Part shown: positions 9,490 to 17,138 of the stretch, in pieces | Layout of the letters: the number at the start of each line of letters is the position of its first letter | How positions within the stretch are numbered: the first letter of the stretch is position 1 | Origin: Eubacterium limosum | GTDB lineage: Bacteria; Bacillota; Clostridia; Eubacteriales; Eubacteriaceae | Direction of reading: 5' to 3' | Length of the DNA: 64,000 nucleotides | Assembly: GCF_000807675.2 (NCBI RefSeq) | Contig: NZ_CP019962.1 | Location: forward strand, 1,240,001-1,304,000 | Position numbers and translations under genes: made by a program | Notes under the pieces: model-generated | Database searches by the model: none | Told to the model about the DNA's origin: nothing | What the model saw: only the letters and a program-made list of their open reading frames with translations

Positions 9490-9558
9490 CACCTCCCGAA
9501 ATCCCGAAAACACCTTTAAAATAATCAGGTAAAAGGGTTTTGGGATTCCGGGAGGTGT
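9490..9558. repeat. Hairpin of the CCCGAAATCCCGAAAA repeat family
   Basis: CACCTCCCGAAATCCCGAAA at the left pairs imperfectly with TTTTGGGATTCCGGGAGGTG at the right around a ~28-base loop. Neither strand has a strong T-run directly after it, so terminator function is weak at best. It is one of about thirteen sites of the same motif in the window. Confidence 0.7.
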
Positions 9559-9559
9559 A

Positions 9560-9899
9560 TGGGTGGGGAATAGATATTTAGCGGGGGGACCGTCAAAAAA
9601 TTTTTCTGTGGTAGGCCGCAAATCGTGGCACTCTTATTTCGCAGCTTCGATGGCTCTTTGAAAAATCAACAGTAATTGACAGGTAATGAGACCATAGGCG
9701 CAGCTCAATAAAGTACCACGCTCTGCGGCGCGAGTGGATGAAAAATTCTTTGACTCCGCAGTGTTTTGTGATGATGGTGGCTTATTGGTTTTCGAGCCGT
9801 CTGGATGCTTTTAAAAACACTGAACTTCAAGTATTCAATTTTTTGAGGAGACGGCATATTGCTGAAAATCTCCCGTCGGTCTTAAGCTGCAAGCCCAAT
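9560..9899. other. Unassigned 340-bp intergenic stretch downstream of the FAH gene
   Basis: I see no convincing gene. A plus-strand open frame starting at 9738 is mostly the shadow of the FAH-family gene. The composition is unlike the AT-rich spacers around it, and the run GACCGTCAAAAAATTTTT followed by non-coding sequence resembles the end of a decayed insertion sequence, but I cannot name a family. Confidence 0.3.
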
Positions 9900-10793
9900 C
9901 TACTGTATATGATTTCTGAGGATACCGATCTTTTCGATTTCGGCTTCGACGATGTCGCCGTGTTTCAGGAAAGCGGGCGGGTCCTGGGCCAGACCAACGC
10001 CGGCTGGGGTTCCGGTCAGGATGATATCGCCGGGGTACAGGGTAACGCCCTGAGACAGGTCGCTGATGATGGTGGGGATATCAAAGATCATGTGGCTGGT
10101 GGTGGATTCCTGGCGGGTCTCACCATTGACGCGGCAGCGGATGCCGAGATTCAGGGGAAGGGGCAGAGCGCTTTTGTAGACAATGGCCGGGCCGAGGGGG
10201 CAGAAGGTGTCCAAGGATTTGCCCTTATACCACTGAGAATGCTTTTTCTGGAGGTCTCTGGCGGTGATGTCATTGGCGACCGTATAGCCGAAAATATAGT
10301 CTTCAGCGTCCGATTTGGCGATATCTGAGCCCTCCTTACCAATGATGACTGCCAGCTCGGCTTCATAATCAATCTGTTTGGTGGCGTTGGCGTGGGACAG
10401 GATTACCGAATCGGGGCCGGTAACGGATGAGGAAAGCTTTGAGAAGTAAATAGGGCTTTCCGGAACCGCGCCGAGGCCGGGAATATTTTTAATCTCCTGG
10501 ACATGCTCGGTGTAGTTTTTGCCTAGACAGAAAATATTACGCTCAGGCTTGGGAATGGGGGCCAGCAGCTTGACAGAGTTCAGGTTAATACCCATATTGG
10601 GATTGTCGGCCATGGCTTTTTCGATCGAAGCGATCAGAGCATCATCAGCCAGACGGATAAAATCCGTCATCTGTTCAGGCAGTTTAACACCAAGCACCTT
10701 ACCGATGGTGGTAACGGGCACTACGCGTTTGAAATCCGCGGTGAGAATTCCTGCTTCGCTGAAAGATGCGTATTGATAGGTGACAAAATACAT
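9900..10793 (-). CDS. Fumarylacetoacetate hydrolase (FAH) family protein
   Basis: 297-residue enzyme of the FAH superfamily, which hydrolyses or decarboxylates 2-oxo acid-type C-C bonds with a divalent metal. The family fold is clear: FCLGKNYTEHVQE, PIYFSKLSSSVTGP, the metal-binding DYEAELAVIIGK, YTVANDITARDLQ, QWYKGKSLDTFCPLGP and the C-terminal TGTPAGVG. The N-terminal ~60 residues carry the short domain common in bacterial members. It starts at ATG (MYFVTYQYASF) behind a CGGAGG site. It is single and transcribed opposite to the pyr operon. Close relatives act as acylpyruvases, oxaloacetate tautomerases or decarboxylases; the substrate here cannot be assigned. Confidence 0.9.
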   Translation of the reverse strand: MYFVTYQYASFSEAGILTADFKRVVPVTTIGKVLGVKLPEQMTDFIRLADDALIASIEKAMADNPNMGINLNSVKLLAPIPKPERNIFCLGKNYTEHVQEIKNIPGLGAVPESPIYFSKLSSSVTGPDSVILSHANATKQIDYEAELAVIIGKEGSDIAKSDAEDYIFGYTVANDITARDLQKKHSQWYKGKSLDTFCPLGPAIVYKSALPLPLNLGIRCRVNGETRQESTTSHMIFDIPTIISDLSQGVTLYPGDIILTGTPAGVGLAQDPPAFLKHGDIVEAEIEKIGILRNHIQ

Positions 10794-10875
10794 TTGAATT
10801 ACCTCCGTTCATTTCATTTGCTTAATCTTATCATAATTTCTTAGTAAAGGCCAATATTTTGAACCTTTAAGATAT

Positions 10876-11035
10876 TGACTTTTTTGAGGTTATACTTTAT
10901 CATTAATTTAATTAAACTCTTAACAAAAGGGCAGAGGAAACCCCTGTTAAAGATGACCACGACCTTAGAGTATTATAGTGCATAAATATTGCGTGAAACG
11001 CCCTTTTAACAGTTTGAAAAGGTGTTTTTTTTTGC
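10876..11035 (+). promoter_or_regulatory. Attenuator leader of the pyrimidine operon
   Basis: A weak promoter (TTGACT at 10876, TATCAT near 10898) precedes a leader that can fold two ways. A 5' hairpin pairs TTAACA (10920-10925) with TGTTAA and GGG with CCC, with CAGAGG in the loop side. AAAAGGGC (10925-10932) can instead pair with GCCCTTTT (11000-11007), which is the left arm of a terminator ending in TTTTTTTTT (to 11035). This is the anti-antiterminator/antiterminator/terminator layout of PyrR-type attenuation; the purine-rich loop resembles a PyrR-binding loop but is not an exact consensus match. No pyrR is in the window. Confidence 0.7.
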
Positions 11036-11079
11036 AAAAATGCATGTCGTGGACGAATTTTAAGCCAAGGAGGCAAGAG

Positions 11080-12006
11080 ATGCTAAAAGGAAGACATTTA
11101 ATAGAACCCGGTGACTTTACCATAGAAGAATTAGAATCCATTTTTGGGCTGGCTGATAATATTATTGCAAATCAGGATGATTATATTGACGTTTGCAAGG
11201 GAAAATTATTAGCCAGCCTTTTTTACGAACCATCCACCCGTACACGGTTCAGCTTTGAGTCGGCCATGCTGCGCTTAGGCGGCAAGGTCATTGGATTTGA
11301 CAACCCTGCCAACTCGTCAGTATCCAAGGGCGAAAGCATTGCGGATACCATCCGCACCGTCGGCTGCTACGCCGATATCGCGGTGATCCGCCACCCGAGA
11401 GAAGGGACCGCCAAGCTGGTATCTAAGGCAGCCTGCGATATGCCCATCATCAACGCTGGTGACGGCGGCCATGAACACCCCACTCAGACCTTGACAGACC
11501 TGCTGACCATCCGCCATGAACGCGGCAGCTGCGACGGCCATGTGGTGGGCCTCTGCGGGGACCTGCTTTTTGGACGGACCATCCACTCGCTGGTCAAAAC
11601 CCTGAACCGCTACAAGGGCAACAAATTTGTGTTTATCTCGCCAAAGGAACTGAAAATGCCAGAATTTTTCCTGAGCATGCTGGAACCCGGCTCTTATATT
11701 GAAACAGACAGCCTGGACGATGTCATCGGGGATCTGGATATCCTGTACATGTCCCGCGTGCAGCGCGAGCGCTTTGTCAGCGAGGAAGAATATCTGCGTT
11801 TGAAGGACTACTACATTTTAGATAAAAAGAAAATGAAAAAAGCCAAGGAAGACATGATCGTCATGCACCCGCTGCCGCGTGTCAATGAGATTGCCGTGGA
11901 GGTGGACAATGATCCGAGAGCGGTTTATTTCAAACAGGCAAAATACGGCATGTATGTGCGTATGGCCCTGATTTCAAAATTACTGGGGGTAGACATCAAT
12001 GATTAA
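11080..12006 (+). CDS. pyrB: Aspartate carbamoyltransferase, catalytic chain
   Basis: Catalyses the committed step of pyrimidine synthesis, carbamoyl phosphate plus aspartate to carbamoylaspartate. The start at 11080 gives [13 protein letters not shown] and 308 residues, the normal length, behind AAGGAGG. An upstream in-frame GTG at 10978 would read through the attenuator and is rejected. The carbamoyl-phosphate loop [10 protein letters not shown] spans residues 51-60; [11 protein letters not shown] and the HPLPRVNEI loop are intact. It is followed by pyrI with an 8-base overlap, so this is the PyrB-PyrI type allosteric enzyme. Transcription is probably controlled by the attenuator upstream. 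Confidence 0.97.
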   Translation: MLKGRHLIEPGDFTIEELESIFGLADNIIANQDDYIDVCKGKLLASLFYEPSTRTRFSFESAMLRLGGKVIGFDNPANSSVSKGESIADTIRTVGCYADIAVIRHPREGTAKLVSKAACDMPIINAGDGGHEHPTQTLTDLLTIRHERGSCDGHVVGLCGDLLFGRTIHSLVKTLNRYKGNKFVFISPKELKMPEFFLSMLEPGSYIETDSLDDVIGDLDILYMSRVQRERFVSEEEYLRLKDYYILDKKKMKKAKEDMIVMHPLPRVNEIAVEVDNDPRAVYFKQAKYGMYVRMALISKLLGVDIND

Positions 12007-12430
12007 TGTATCAAAACTGAAAAAAGGAATTATTATCGACCACATCGAATCCGGCCACGGCTTTGAAATTTACAAGGAGCTGCACCTCAACGAAATCGAC
12101 GATGTTGTCGTGCTGATGAAAAATGTCCCCAGCAAAAAAATGGGGCAGAAAGACCTGATCAAAATTGAAACCGACCTGGAGCTCGATATGAATGTTCTAG
12201 GGCTTATCGACCCCAACGTCACCATTAATTTTGTGAACAACGGCGAGCTTGTGAGCAAGGTGCAGCTGACCCTGCCCACCCGGGTAACCGGCATCATGAA
12301 ATGTAAAAATCCGCGCTGCATCAGCCAGTACGAAGATGTGGGCGATATTGACTTCTACCTGGTAGACGCAGAAAAGAAATTATACCGCTGCGAATACTGC
12401 GATTCTTATACGACGTTTATTGAGAAGTGA
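11999..12430 (+). CDS. pyrI: Aspartate carbamoyltransferase, regulatory chain
   Basis: 143-residue nucleotide-binding regulatory subunit that gives PyrB its feedback control by CTP/ATP. An N-terminal allosteric domain is followed by a zinc domain with the four expected cysteines C102, C107, C131 and C134 (CKNPRC...CEYC). Its start overlaps the pyrB stop, so the subunits are translationally coupled. It is followed by the fifth copy of the structured repeat, not a terminator. Confidence 0.96.
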   Translation: MINVSKLKKGIIIDHIESGHGFEIYKELHLNEIDDVVVLMKNVPSKKMGQKDLIKIETDLELDMNVLGLIDPNVTINFVNNGELVSKVQLTLPTRVTGIMKCKNPRCISQYEDVGDIDFYLVDAEKKLYRCEYCDSYTTFIEK

Positions 12431-12431
12431 A

Positions 12432-12571
12432 GCTGAGTCCAAATTCTGAAAGAATTTGGCAGGACGCAGTTCTATGAGCCGTCAGGCGAATGCGTCCGGT
12501 AACGAAGCAAACGCAAATGATGAGGAAATCATCCTGAAAGGATAAAAAGATTTCCGAAGAATTTGTGATCC
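12432..12571 (+). repeat. Structured intra-operon repeat, copy 5 (pyrI-pyrC spacer)
   Basis: Starts one base after the pyrI stop. Helix 1 CCAAATTC/GAATTTGG, helix 2 GGACGCA/TGCGTCC, inner hairpin GCC-gtca-GGC, then GATGA-ggaaa-TCATC or the alternative GGAAATC/GATTTCC around ATCC-tgaa-AGGAT, closed by GCAAAT/ATTTGT. It shows that the element is not tied to translation genes but to operon spacers in general. Confidence 0.82.
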
Positions 12572-12595
12572 TTAAATAAAGGGGAAGGAACTACC

Positions 12596-13768
12596 ATGAA
12601 AACTTTAATTACAAATGTTGAAATCATCGACGCCACTGGCCGCAGGCCGGGGAAGGTGCTTATTGATGATGATGGTAAGATCAAAAAGGTTTATAAGGAA
12701 AAGGGACAGGTAAAGGCAGCGCACGACCGGGAAATCGACGGCCAGGGCAAGGTGCTGATGCCGGGCTTTATCGACATGCACTGTCACCTGCGCGATCCTG
12801 GACTTACCTATAAGGAAGACATGGAAACTGGCATGAAGGCAGCCCTGAAGGGCGGCTTTACCACGTTGGTAGCCATGGCCAATACCAAGCCGATCATGGA
12901 CAACGCAGAAGCTCTGAAGGCCAATATGGACAAAGCAGACGCCATGGGTCTCTGCGACCTGGTACAGGTTTGTGCCCTGACAAAAGATTTCAGCGAAGAC
13001 GACCTGGTGGATTTTGAGAGCACCCGGGAATACACGAATGTCTACTCCAACGACGGACACAACGTGGACAACGAAGGAACCATGAAAAAGGGGCTGGCGG
13101 CCTCCACCGAGTACAATTTTATTCTAGCCACCCACTGTGAGCCGGAAACCGAGACTGTGGAGCGGGACATCGCCCTTCTGCGAGAAACGCCAGGACACCT
13201 GCATGTGTGCCATATCAGCAAAAAGGATACCCTGGACGCCATCAAGGCCGCCAAAGCAGAAGGTCTGGACATTACCTGTGAGGTCACCCCGCACCATCTG
13301 TACGCCTCTGCCATGGAATATAAGGTACATCCGCCGTTCAGAAGCTATCCGGACCGCCGGGCTCTGATCGAGGGCGCCAGGGACGGCAGCATTGATATCT
13401 GCGGCACCGACCACGCCCCGCACAGCGACGAGGACAAGCTGAAAGGCGCACCGGGGATCAATAATTTTGAGACTGCCTTTGCCATGTACTACACTGTTTT
13501 TGAAGGCGCGGGCATCCCTGTAGAACGCCTGAGCCAGATGCTGAGCGAAGCACCGGCTGAGCGCATGGGGATAAAGGCCGGGCTGGTCAAGGAACGCTAC
13601 GCCGGCGACCTGGTTTTAGTGGATCTGGATGCCGAGGAGCGGGTAGATCCTAAGACTTTTATCTCAAAAAGCCACAACACTCCCTTTGGCAGAGAACTGC
13701 TCAAAGGCAAGGTGCTCATGACATTTAAAGGAGGAGAGATCGCATATGATAATGGATCGCTTGTATAA
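12596..13768 (+). CDS. pyrC: Dihydroorotase
   Basis: Zinc metalloenzyme that cyclises carbamoylaspartate to dihydroorotate. At 390 residues it is of the bacterial class I / AllB-like type. The metal-binding DMHCHLRDPG is at about residues 60-69 (H62, H64). TKPIMDN, THCEPE, CHISKKD and the catalytic-Asp segment CGTDHAPH follow in order. It starts at ATG after GGGGAAGG. Its end overlaps the start of pyrF by 23 bases, and the pyrF ribosome-binding site lies inside it. Confidence 0.96.
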   Translation: MKTLITNVEIIDATGRRPGKVLIDDDGKIKKVYKEKGQVKAAHDREIDGQGKVLMPGFIDMHCHLRDPGLTYKEDMETGMKAALKGGFTTLVAMANTKPIMDNAEALKANMDKADAMGLCDLVQVCALTKDFSEDDLVDFESTREYTNVYSNDGHNVDNEGTMKKGLAASTEYNFILATHCEPETETVERDIALLRETPGHLHVCHISKKDTLDAIKAAKAEGLDITCEVTPHHLYASAMEYKVHPPFRSYPDRRALIEGARDGSIDICGTDHAPHSDEDKLKGAPGINNFETAFAMYYTVFEGAGIPVERLSQMLSEAPAERMGIKAGLVKERYAGDLVLVDLDAEERVDPKTFISKSHNTPFGRELLKGKVLMTFKGGEIAYDNGSLV

Positions 13769-14612
13769 CGAAGCATTAAAAAGCCCCGTCTGTGTGGGCC
13801 TGGATACAAAAATTGACTTTCTGCCCCAGTACCTGAAGGACAAGGACTGGTCGACCGGTGAAAAAATCACGGCGTTCAACAAAAAGATTGTAGACGCCAC
13901 CGCAGATATTGCGGCCTGTTACAAAATGCAGATTGCCTGCTATGAAGCCCTGGGCCTGGACGGCATGAAGGCTTACTCAGAAACCGTCAAATATGTGCGG
14001 AAAAACGGCAAAATCGCCATTGGAGACGCGAAAAGAGGCGACATTACCTCCACAGCTACCCAGTATGCCAAAGGTCATTTTGAGGGCGATTTCGAAGTGG
14101 ATATCCTGACCGTCAACGCCTACATGGGAGAGGACGCCGTATCGCCTTATTTCCCTTATATCGAAAACAATGAAAAAGGCCTTTTTGTCCTGCTTCACAC
14201 CTCCAACCCGTCATCGCGGGATTTTCAGGAGCTGAAGCTGGAAGAAGACGGCCAGAAGCTGTACGAGGCAGTCGGCGACAAGATCACTGAATGGGGCAGA
14301 CCATTTATCGGTGAGAGCGGCTACTCCGCAGTGGGCGCTGTGGTCGGACTGACCTTCCCAGAAGAATTTGAAGCGCTGCAGGACCAGTGCCCGTCCACCT
14401 TTTTCCTGGTACCCGGCTACGGCGCCCAGGGCGGTACCGGCAAGGATATCGCCAATATTTTCAAAAAGTCCCGCTGTGCGGTCATCAATTCCTCCAGAGG
14501 GCTGATTACCGCTCACCAGAAGGCAGAGACGCCCTGTGAGACCGAGGGCTTTGAAGCGCTGATCCGTGAAAAAACGCTGGCCATGAAGGAGGATATTTTA
14601 AAGTGGCTTTAA
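13746..14612 (+). CDS. pyrF: Orotidine 5'-phosphate decarboxylase
   Basis: Decarboxylates OMP to UMP. The 288-residue length and motif spacing indicate the long subfamily (type 2) rather than the ~230-residue type. The catalytic segment IGDAKRGDITSTA includes K96; ECP-like loop LFVLLHTSNPSS, the phosphate-binding PGYGAQGG and NSSRGLI are present. Start ATG behind AAAGGAGGAGAG, inside the 3' end of pyrC. Its stop overlaps the GTG start of pyrK. Confidence 0.95.
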   Translation: MIMDRLYNEALKSPVCVGLDTKIDFLPQYLKDKDWSTGEKITAFNKKIVDATADIAACYKMQIACYEALGLDGMKAYSETVKYVRKNGKIAIGDAKRGDITSTATQYAKGHFEGDFEVDILTVNAYMGEDAVSPYFPYIENNEKGLFVLLHTSNPSSRDFQELKLEEDGQKLYEAVGDKITEWGRPFIGESGYSAVGAVVGLTFPEEFEALQDQCPSTFFLVPGYGAQGGTGKDIANIFKKSRCAVINSSRGLITAHQKAETPCETEGFEALIREKTLAMKEDILKWL

Positions 14613-15301
14613 TTTTAGATAACCAGCTTGTGGCTGAGGGCATTTGCAAAATGGACGTGGCCTATAAAGGCGAAGTGGGCGTCGGCCAGTTTTTCATGCT
14701 GAGAGCCTGGGATAAGGACCCGCTGCTGTCACGGCCTATCTCTGTCCATAATTACGAAAACGGCGTGCTCACCTTCCTGTATCAGGTCGTGGGCAAGGGT
14801 ACCCAGCTTTTATTAAAACTGGAAAAAGGCGACACCGTGCAGTTACAGGGCCCTTATGGCAAGGGCTTCCCGGATGTGGACGCCGATCTGGTGGTGGTGG
14901 GCGGCGGTATTGGCATCGCGCCCCTGTACTATGCGTGCCGCGACTTCAAGAAAAAACACCCGGACCGCAGCCTGCGCGTTTACCTGGGCTACCGCGATAC
15001 GGCCTATTGTGTGGAGGCCTTTGACGCAGTGGCCGATGAAGTGACTGTGGATATCGGCGGCATCATCACCCACCAAGTAGAAGCCCGTTCCGGCGAGGTA
15101 TTCTTTACCTGCGGCCCGGAAATCATGATGAAGAGCCTGTGTGACGTCGTCCCGGCCGAAAACCCGGTTTACGTGTCGCTGGAGGCGCATATGGCCTGCG
15201 GCATCGGCGCCTGTCTGGGCTGCACCTGCAAGACCAGTGAAGGCAATAAGAAGGTCTGTAAGGACGGGCCGGTATTTACCAGAGAGGTGGCAGCCCTATG
15301 A
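14603..15301 (+). CDS. pyrK: Dihydroorotate dehydrogenase B, electron transfer subunit
   Basis: FAD and [2Fe-2S] subunit that passes electrons from PyrD to NAD+. It is 232 residues with a GTG start overlapping pyrF. The ferredoxin-reductase-like N-terminal domain contains RPISVHNY for flavin binding; GGGIGIAPLYYA binds NAD. The iron-sulfur cysteines near the C-terminus are C199, C204, C207 and C219 (CGIGACLGCTC...VC). Its ATG-overlap with pyrD indicates coupled synthesis of the heterotetramer. Confidence 0.95.
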   Translation: MALILDNQLVAEGICKMDVAYKGEVGVGQFFMLRAWDKDPLLSRPISVHNYENGVLTFLYQVVGKGTQLLLKLEKGDTVQLQGPYGKGFPDVDADLVVVGGGIGIAPLYYACRDFKKKHPDRSLRVYLGYRDTAYCVEAFDAVADEVTVDIGGIITHQVEARSGEVFFTCGPEIMMKSLCDVVPAENPVYVSLEAHMACGIGACLGCTCKTSEGNKKVCKDGPVFTREVAAL

Positions 15302-16206
15302 GTAAAGCGTTAGAAACGAAATTTAACGATATTGTCTTTAAAAACCCCGTTCTCACCGCGTCGGGCACCTTTGGCTTCGGGCGTGAGTTTGAGGAATACT
15401 ATGATCTGGCAGCGCTGGGCGGCCTGTGCACCAAGGGGCTGACCCTTGAACCGCGTCCGGGAAATACGGGGATGCGTTTGTGGGAGACACCGGCAGGCAT
15501 TATCAACAGCATTGGACTTGAAAACCCTGGTGTGGACGCCTTTATCGAAAATGAGTGGCCTCACCTCAAGGAGATCGACACCGTCACCGTGGTCAACGTG
15601 GGCGGTAAGGATGAAGCCTCCTACCTGGAAGCCATTGAGCGGGTCAACGCCATCAATGCCCAGCTGGTTGAGCTGAACATTTCATGTCCCAATGTCAAGG
15701 CTGGCGGTATGGCCTACGGCATCAAGGCAGAAATGGCGGCAGATATCACCCGTAAGGTGGTGGCTGTCTCCAAGGCGCCAGTCATGGTCAAGCTGTCACC
15801 GAATGTTGAAAACATCGCAGAGATCGCTCTGGCCTGTGAGGAATCCGGCGCCTGCGGTATCTCGCTCATCAACACCATCCAGGCCATGGCCGTTGATTAC
15901 AAAAAGAAGAAAATCGTGTTTGACAACACCTACGCCGGTCTGTCCGGCCCGGCGGTCAAACCCATCGCACTGCGCATGACCCATCAGGTCTGCAAGGCGG
16001 TGGACGTGCCGGTGATGGCCATGGGCGGCATCAGCACCTGGGAAGACGCCCTTGAGTTTATCATGGTCGGCGCGGCCTGTGTGCAGGTGGGAACCATGAA
16101 CTTCATCGACCCTAAGGCACCGGTTAGGATCATTGAAGGCTTAGAAGCCTACTGCCAGGCCGAGGACCTGGTAAACATCGATGAGGTGCGCGGTATTTTA
16201 TTATAA
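15298..16206 (+). CDS. pyrD: Dihydroorotate dehydrogenase, class 1B catalytic subunit
   Basis: FMN enzyme that oxidises dihydroorotate to orotate; 302 residues. The catalytic cysteine is C130 in NISCPNVKAGG, as in class 1B enzymes that use PyrK. TASGTFGFG, the Lys-containing VKLSPNV and the FMN-phosphate loop MGGISTWEDALEF are present. It is the last gene of the pyr operon. carA/carB and pyrE are not in this window. Confidence 0.96.
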   Translation: MSKALETKFNDIVFKNPVLTASGTFGFGREFEEYYDLAALGGLCTKGLTLEPRPGNTGMRLWETPAGIINSIGLENPGVDAFIENEWPHLKEIDTVTVVNVGGKDEASYLEAIERVNAINAQLVELNISCPNVKAGGMAYGIKAEMAADITRKVVAVSKAPVMVKLSPNVENIAEIALACEESGACGISLINTIQAMAVDYKKKKIVFDNTYAGLSGPAVKPIALRMTHQVCKAVDVPVMAMGGISTWEDALEFIMVGAACVQVGTMNFIDPKAPVRIIEGLEAYCQAEDLVNIDEVRGILL

Positions 16207-16218
16207 ATAAAAGCTGAA

Positions 16219-16286
16219 AACACCTCCTGAATATCCCGAAAACTCAGTAGTCAGAGTTTTCAGGATTTCGGGAGGTGTTTTTTTAG
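16219..16286 (+). terminator. pyr operon terminator (CCCGAAATCCCGAAAA family)
   Basis: AACACCTCCTGAATATCCCG pairs with CGGGATTTCGGGAGGTGTT around a central loop and is followed by TTTTTTT. The stem belongs to the window's recurrent CCCGAAATCCCGAAAA motif. Confidence 0.85.
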
Positions 16287-16296
16287 GCCAGAAAAC

Positions 16297-16331
16297 AAAA
16301 ACCGCGCTCAGGGGAGTGAGCGCGGTTTTAT
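16297..16331. terminator. Bidirectional terminator between pyrD and hsp20
   Basis: AAAACCGCGCTCA and TGAGCGCGGTTTTA form a perfect 13-bp stem around GGGGAG, with T-runs on both strands. It probably ends the minus-strand hsp20 transcript and backs up the pyr terminator. Confidence 0.85.
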
Positions 16332-16390
16332 GGTTACGGGGGAGTAATAAAATGAATATCGGAATGATCCGATAAGGGGTAATCTATGAT

Positions 16391-16813
16391 TTATTCAATC
16401 GCAATGTATTTTTTCTGTTCTACTTGCTTGGTTTCGTTTTTCGGGAATTCCAGATGGAGAATACCATCCTTATAACCGGCTTTGATGTCGTCTTCCTTTA
16501 CGTTGTCACCAACGTAGAAGCTTCTTGAACACTGACCGGTGTAGCGTTCCTGATGGACCAGGTTGCCTTTTTCACCCTTTTCTTCCTTTGTGTCATCTCT
16601 GGAAGCGGTAATGGTCAGGTAGCCATTTTCAAGGTCAGCTTTGATATTTTCCTTGCCAAAGCCCGGCAGGTCCATATCCAGGATGTACTTGCCATCCTTT
16701 TCCTGAATATCTGTTTTCATGAGAGCAGGTGAATCTGCTTTTTTAAAAAACGGATCATTAAACATATCATCAAACAAATTAAAACCGAAACGATCTCTAG
16801 GCATCAACAACAT
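16391..16813 (-). CDS. Small heat-shock protein (Hsp20/alpha-crystallin)
   Basis: ATP-independent holdase chaperone of 140 residues. A short N-terminal arm (MLLMPRDRFGFNLFDDMF) precedes the alpha-crystallin domain, with DIQEKDGKYILDMDLPGFGKENI and the terminal YKDGILHLEFPK strand typical of the family. The start follows GGAGGA at ideal spacing; a longer in-frame start lies inside the ribosome-binding site. Its promoter overlaps a CIRCE operator, so it is very likely repressed by HrcA and heat-inducible. It is a single-gene unit. Confidence 0.95.
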   Translation of the reverse strand: MLLMPRDRFGFNLFDDMFNDPFFKKADSPALMKTDIQEKDGKYILDMDLPGFGKENIKADLENGYLTITASRDDTKEEKGEKGNLVHQERYTGQCSRSFYVGDNVKEDDIKAGYKDGILHLEFPKNETKQVEQKKYIAIE

Positions 16814-16928
16814 AAGGCATTCCTCCTTTTTTGTTTTAGTTTTCATGATTTATGAAGTGATAAACCTTTATAACCATTGAGTTCGGTTCCTTTTTCAAGG
16901 GACTTCGCTTAATTTTGTTTACGTGTAT

Positions 16929-16971
16929 ATTATAGGTCAGATTGTTAGCACTGTCAAGAGGTGAGTGCTAA
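16929..16971 (-). promoter_or_regulatory. CIRCE operator overlapping a consensus promoter (hsp20)
   Basis: TTAGCACTG, nine bases, GAGTGCTAA (16945-16971) matches the CIRCE consensus with one mismatch. On the minus strand TTGACA (16952-16957) lies within the operator and is spaced 17 bases from a perfect TATAAT (16929-16934). HrcA bound to CIRCE would directly block the -35 region. Confidence 0.93.
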
Positions 16972-17063
16972 AATTTAGAAAGATTTAAGTTTGCAAATTG
17001 ACCGAAATCCCGAAAAAATATTTTAGTAAAAGCTTTTAAAAAAAGATTCGCGATATAAAAAAA

Positions 17064-17092
17064 TTGTATATTTAACTTTATCGGTATATAAT
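17064..17092 (+). promoter_or_regulatory. Promoter of the sensor diguanylate cyclase gene
   Basis: TTGTAT, a 17-base spacer and TATAAT (17087-17092), about 45 bases upstream of the GTG start. Confidence 0.6.
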
Positions 17093-17138
17093 AAAAGGTA
17101 ATACCGGAATCGAAAGACAAAAAGTCTGGGAGGAAAGA

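Noticed and set aside
9738-10328. 196-codon plus-strand frame
   Set aside because: Antisense shadow of the clear FAH-family gene at 9900-10793; no start signal and no recognisable protein.
10978-11079. Longer pyrB start at GTG 10978
   Set aside because: It would translate through the attenuator hairpin; the ATG at 11080 has AAGGAGG and gives the family length.
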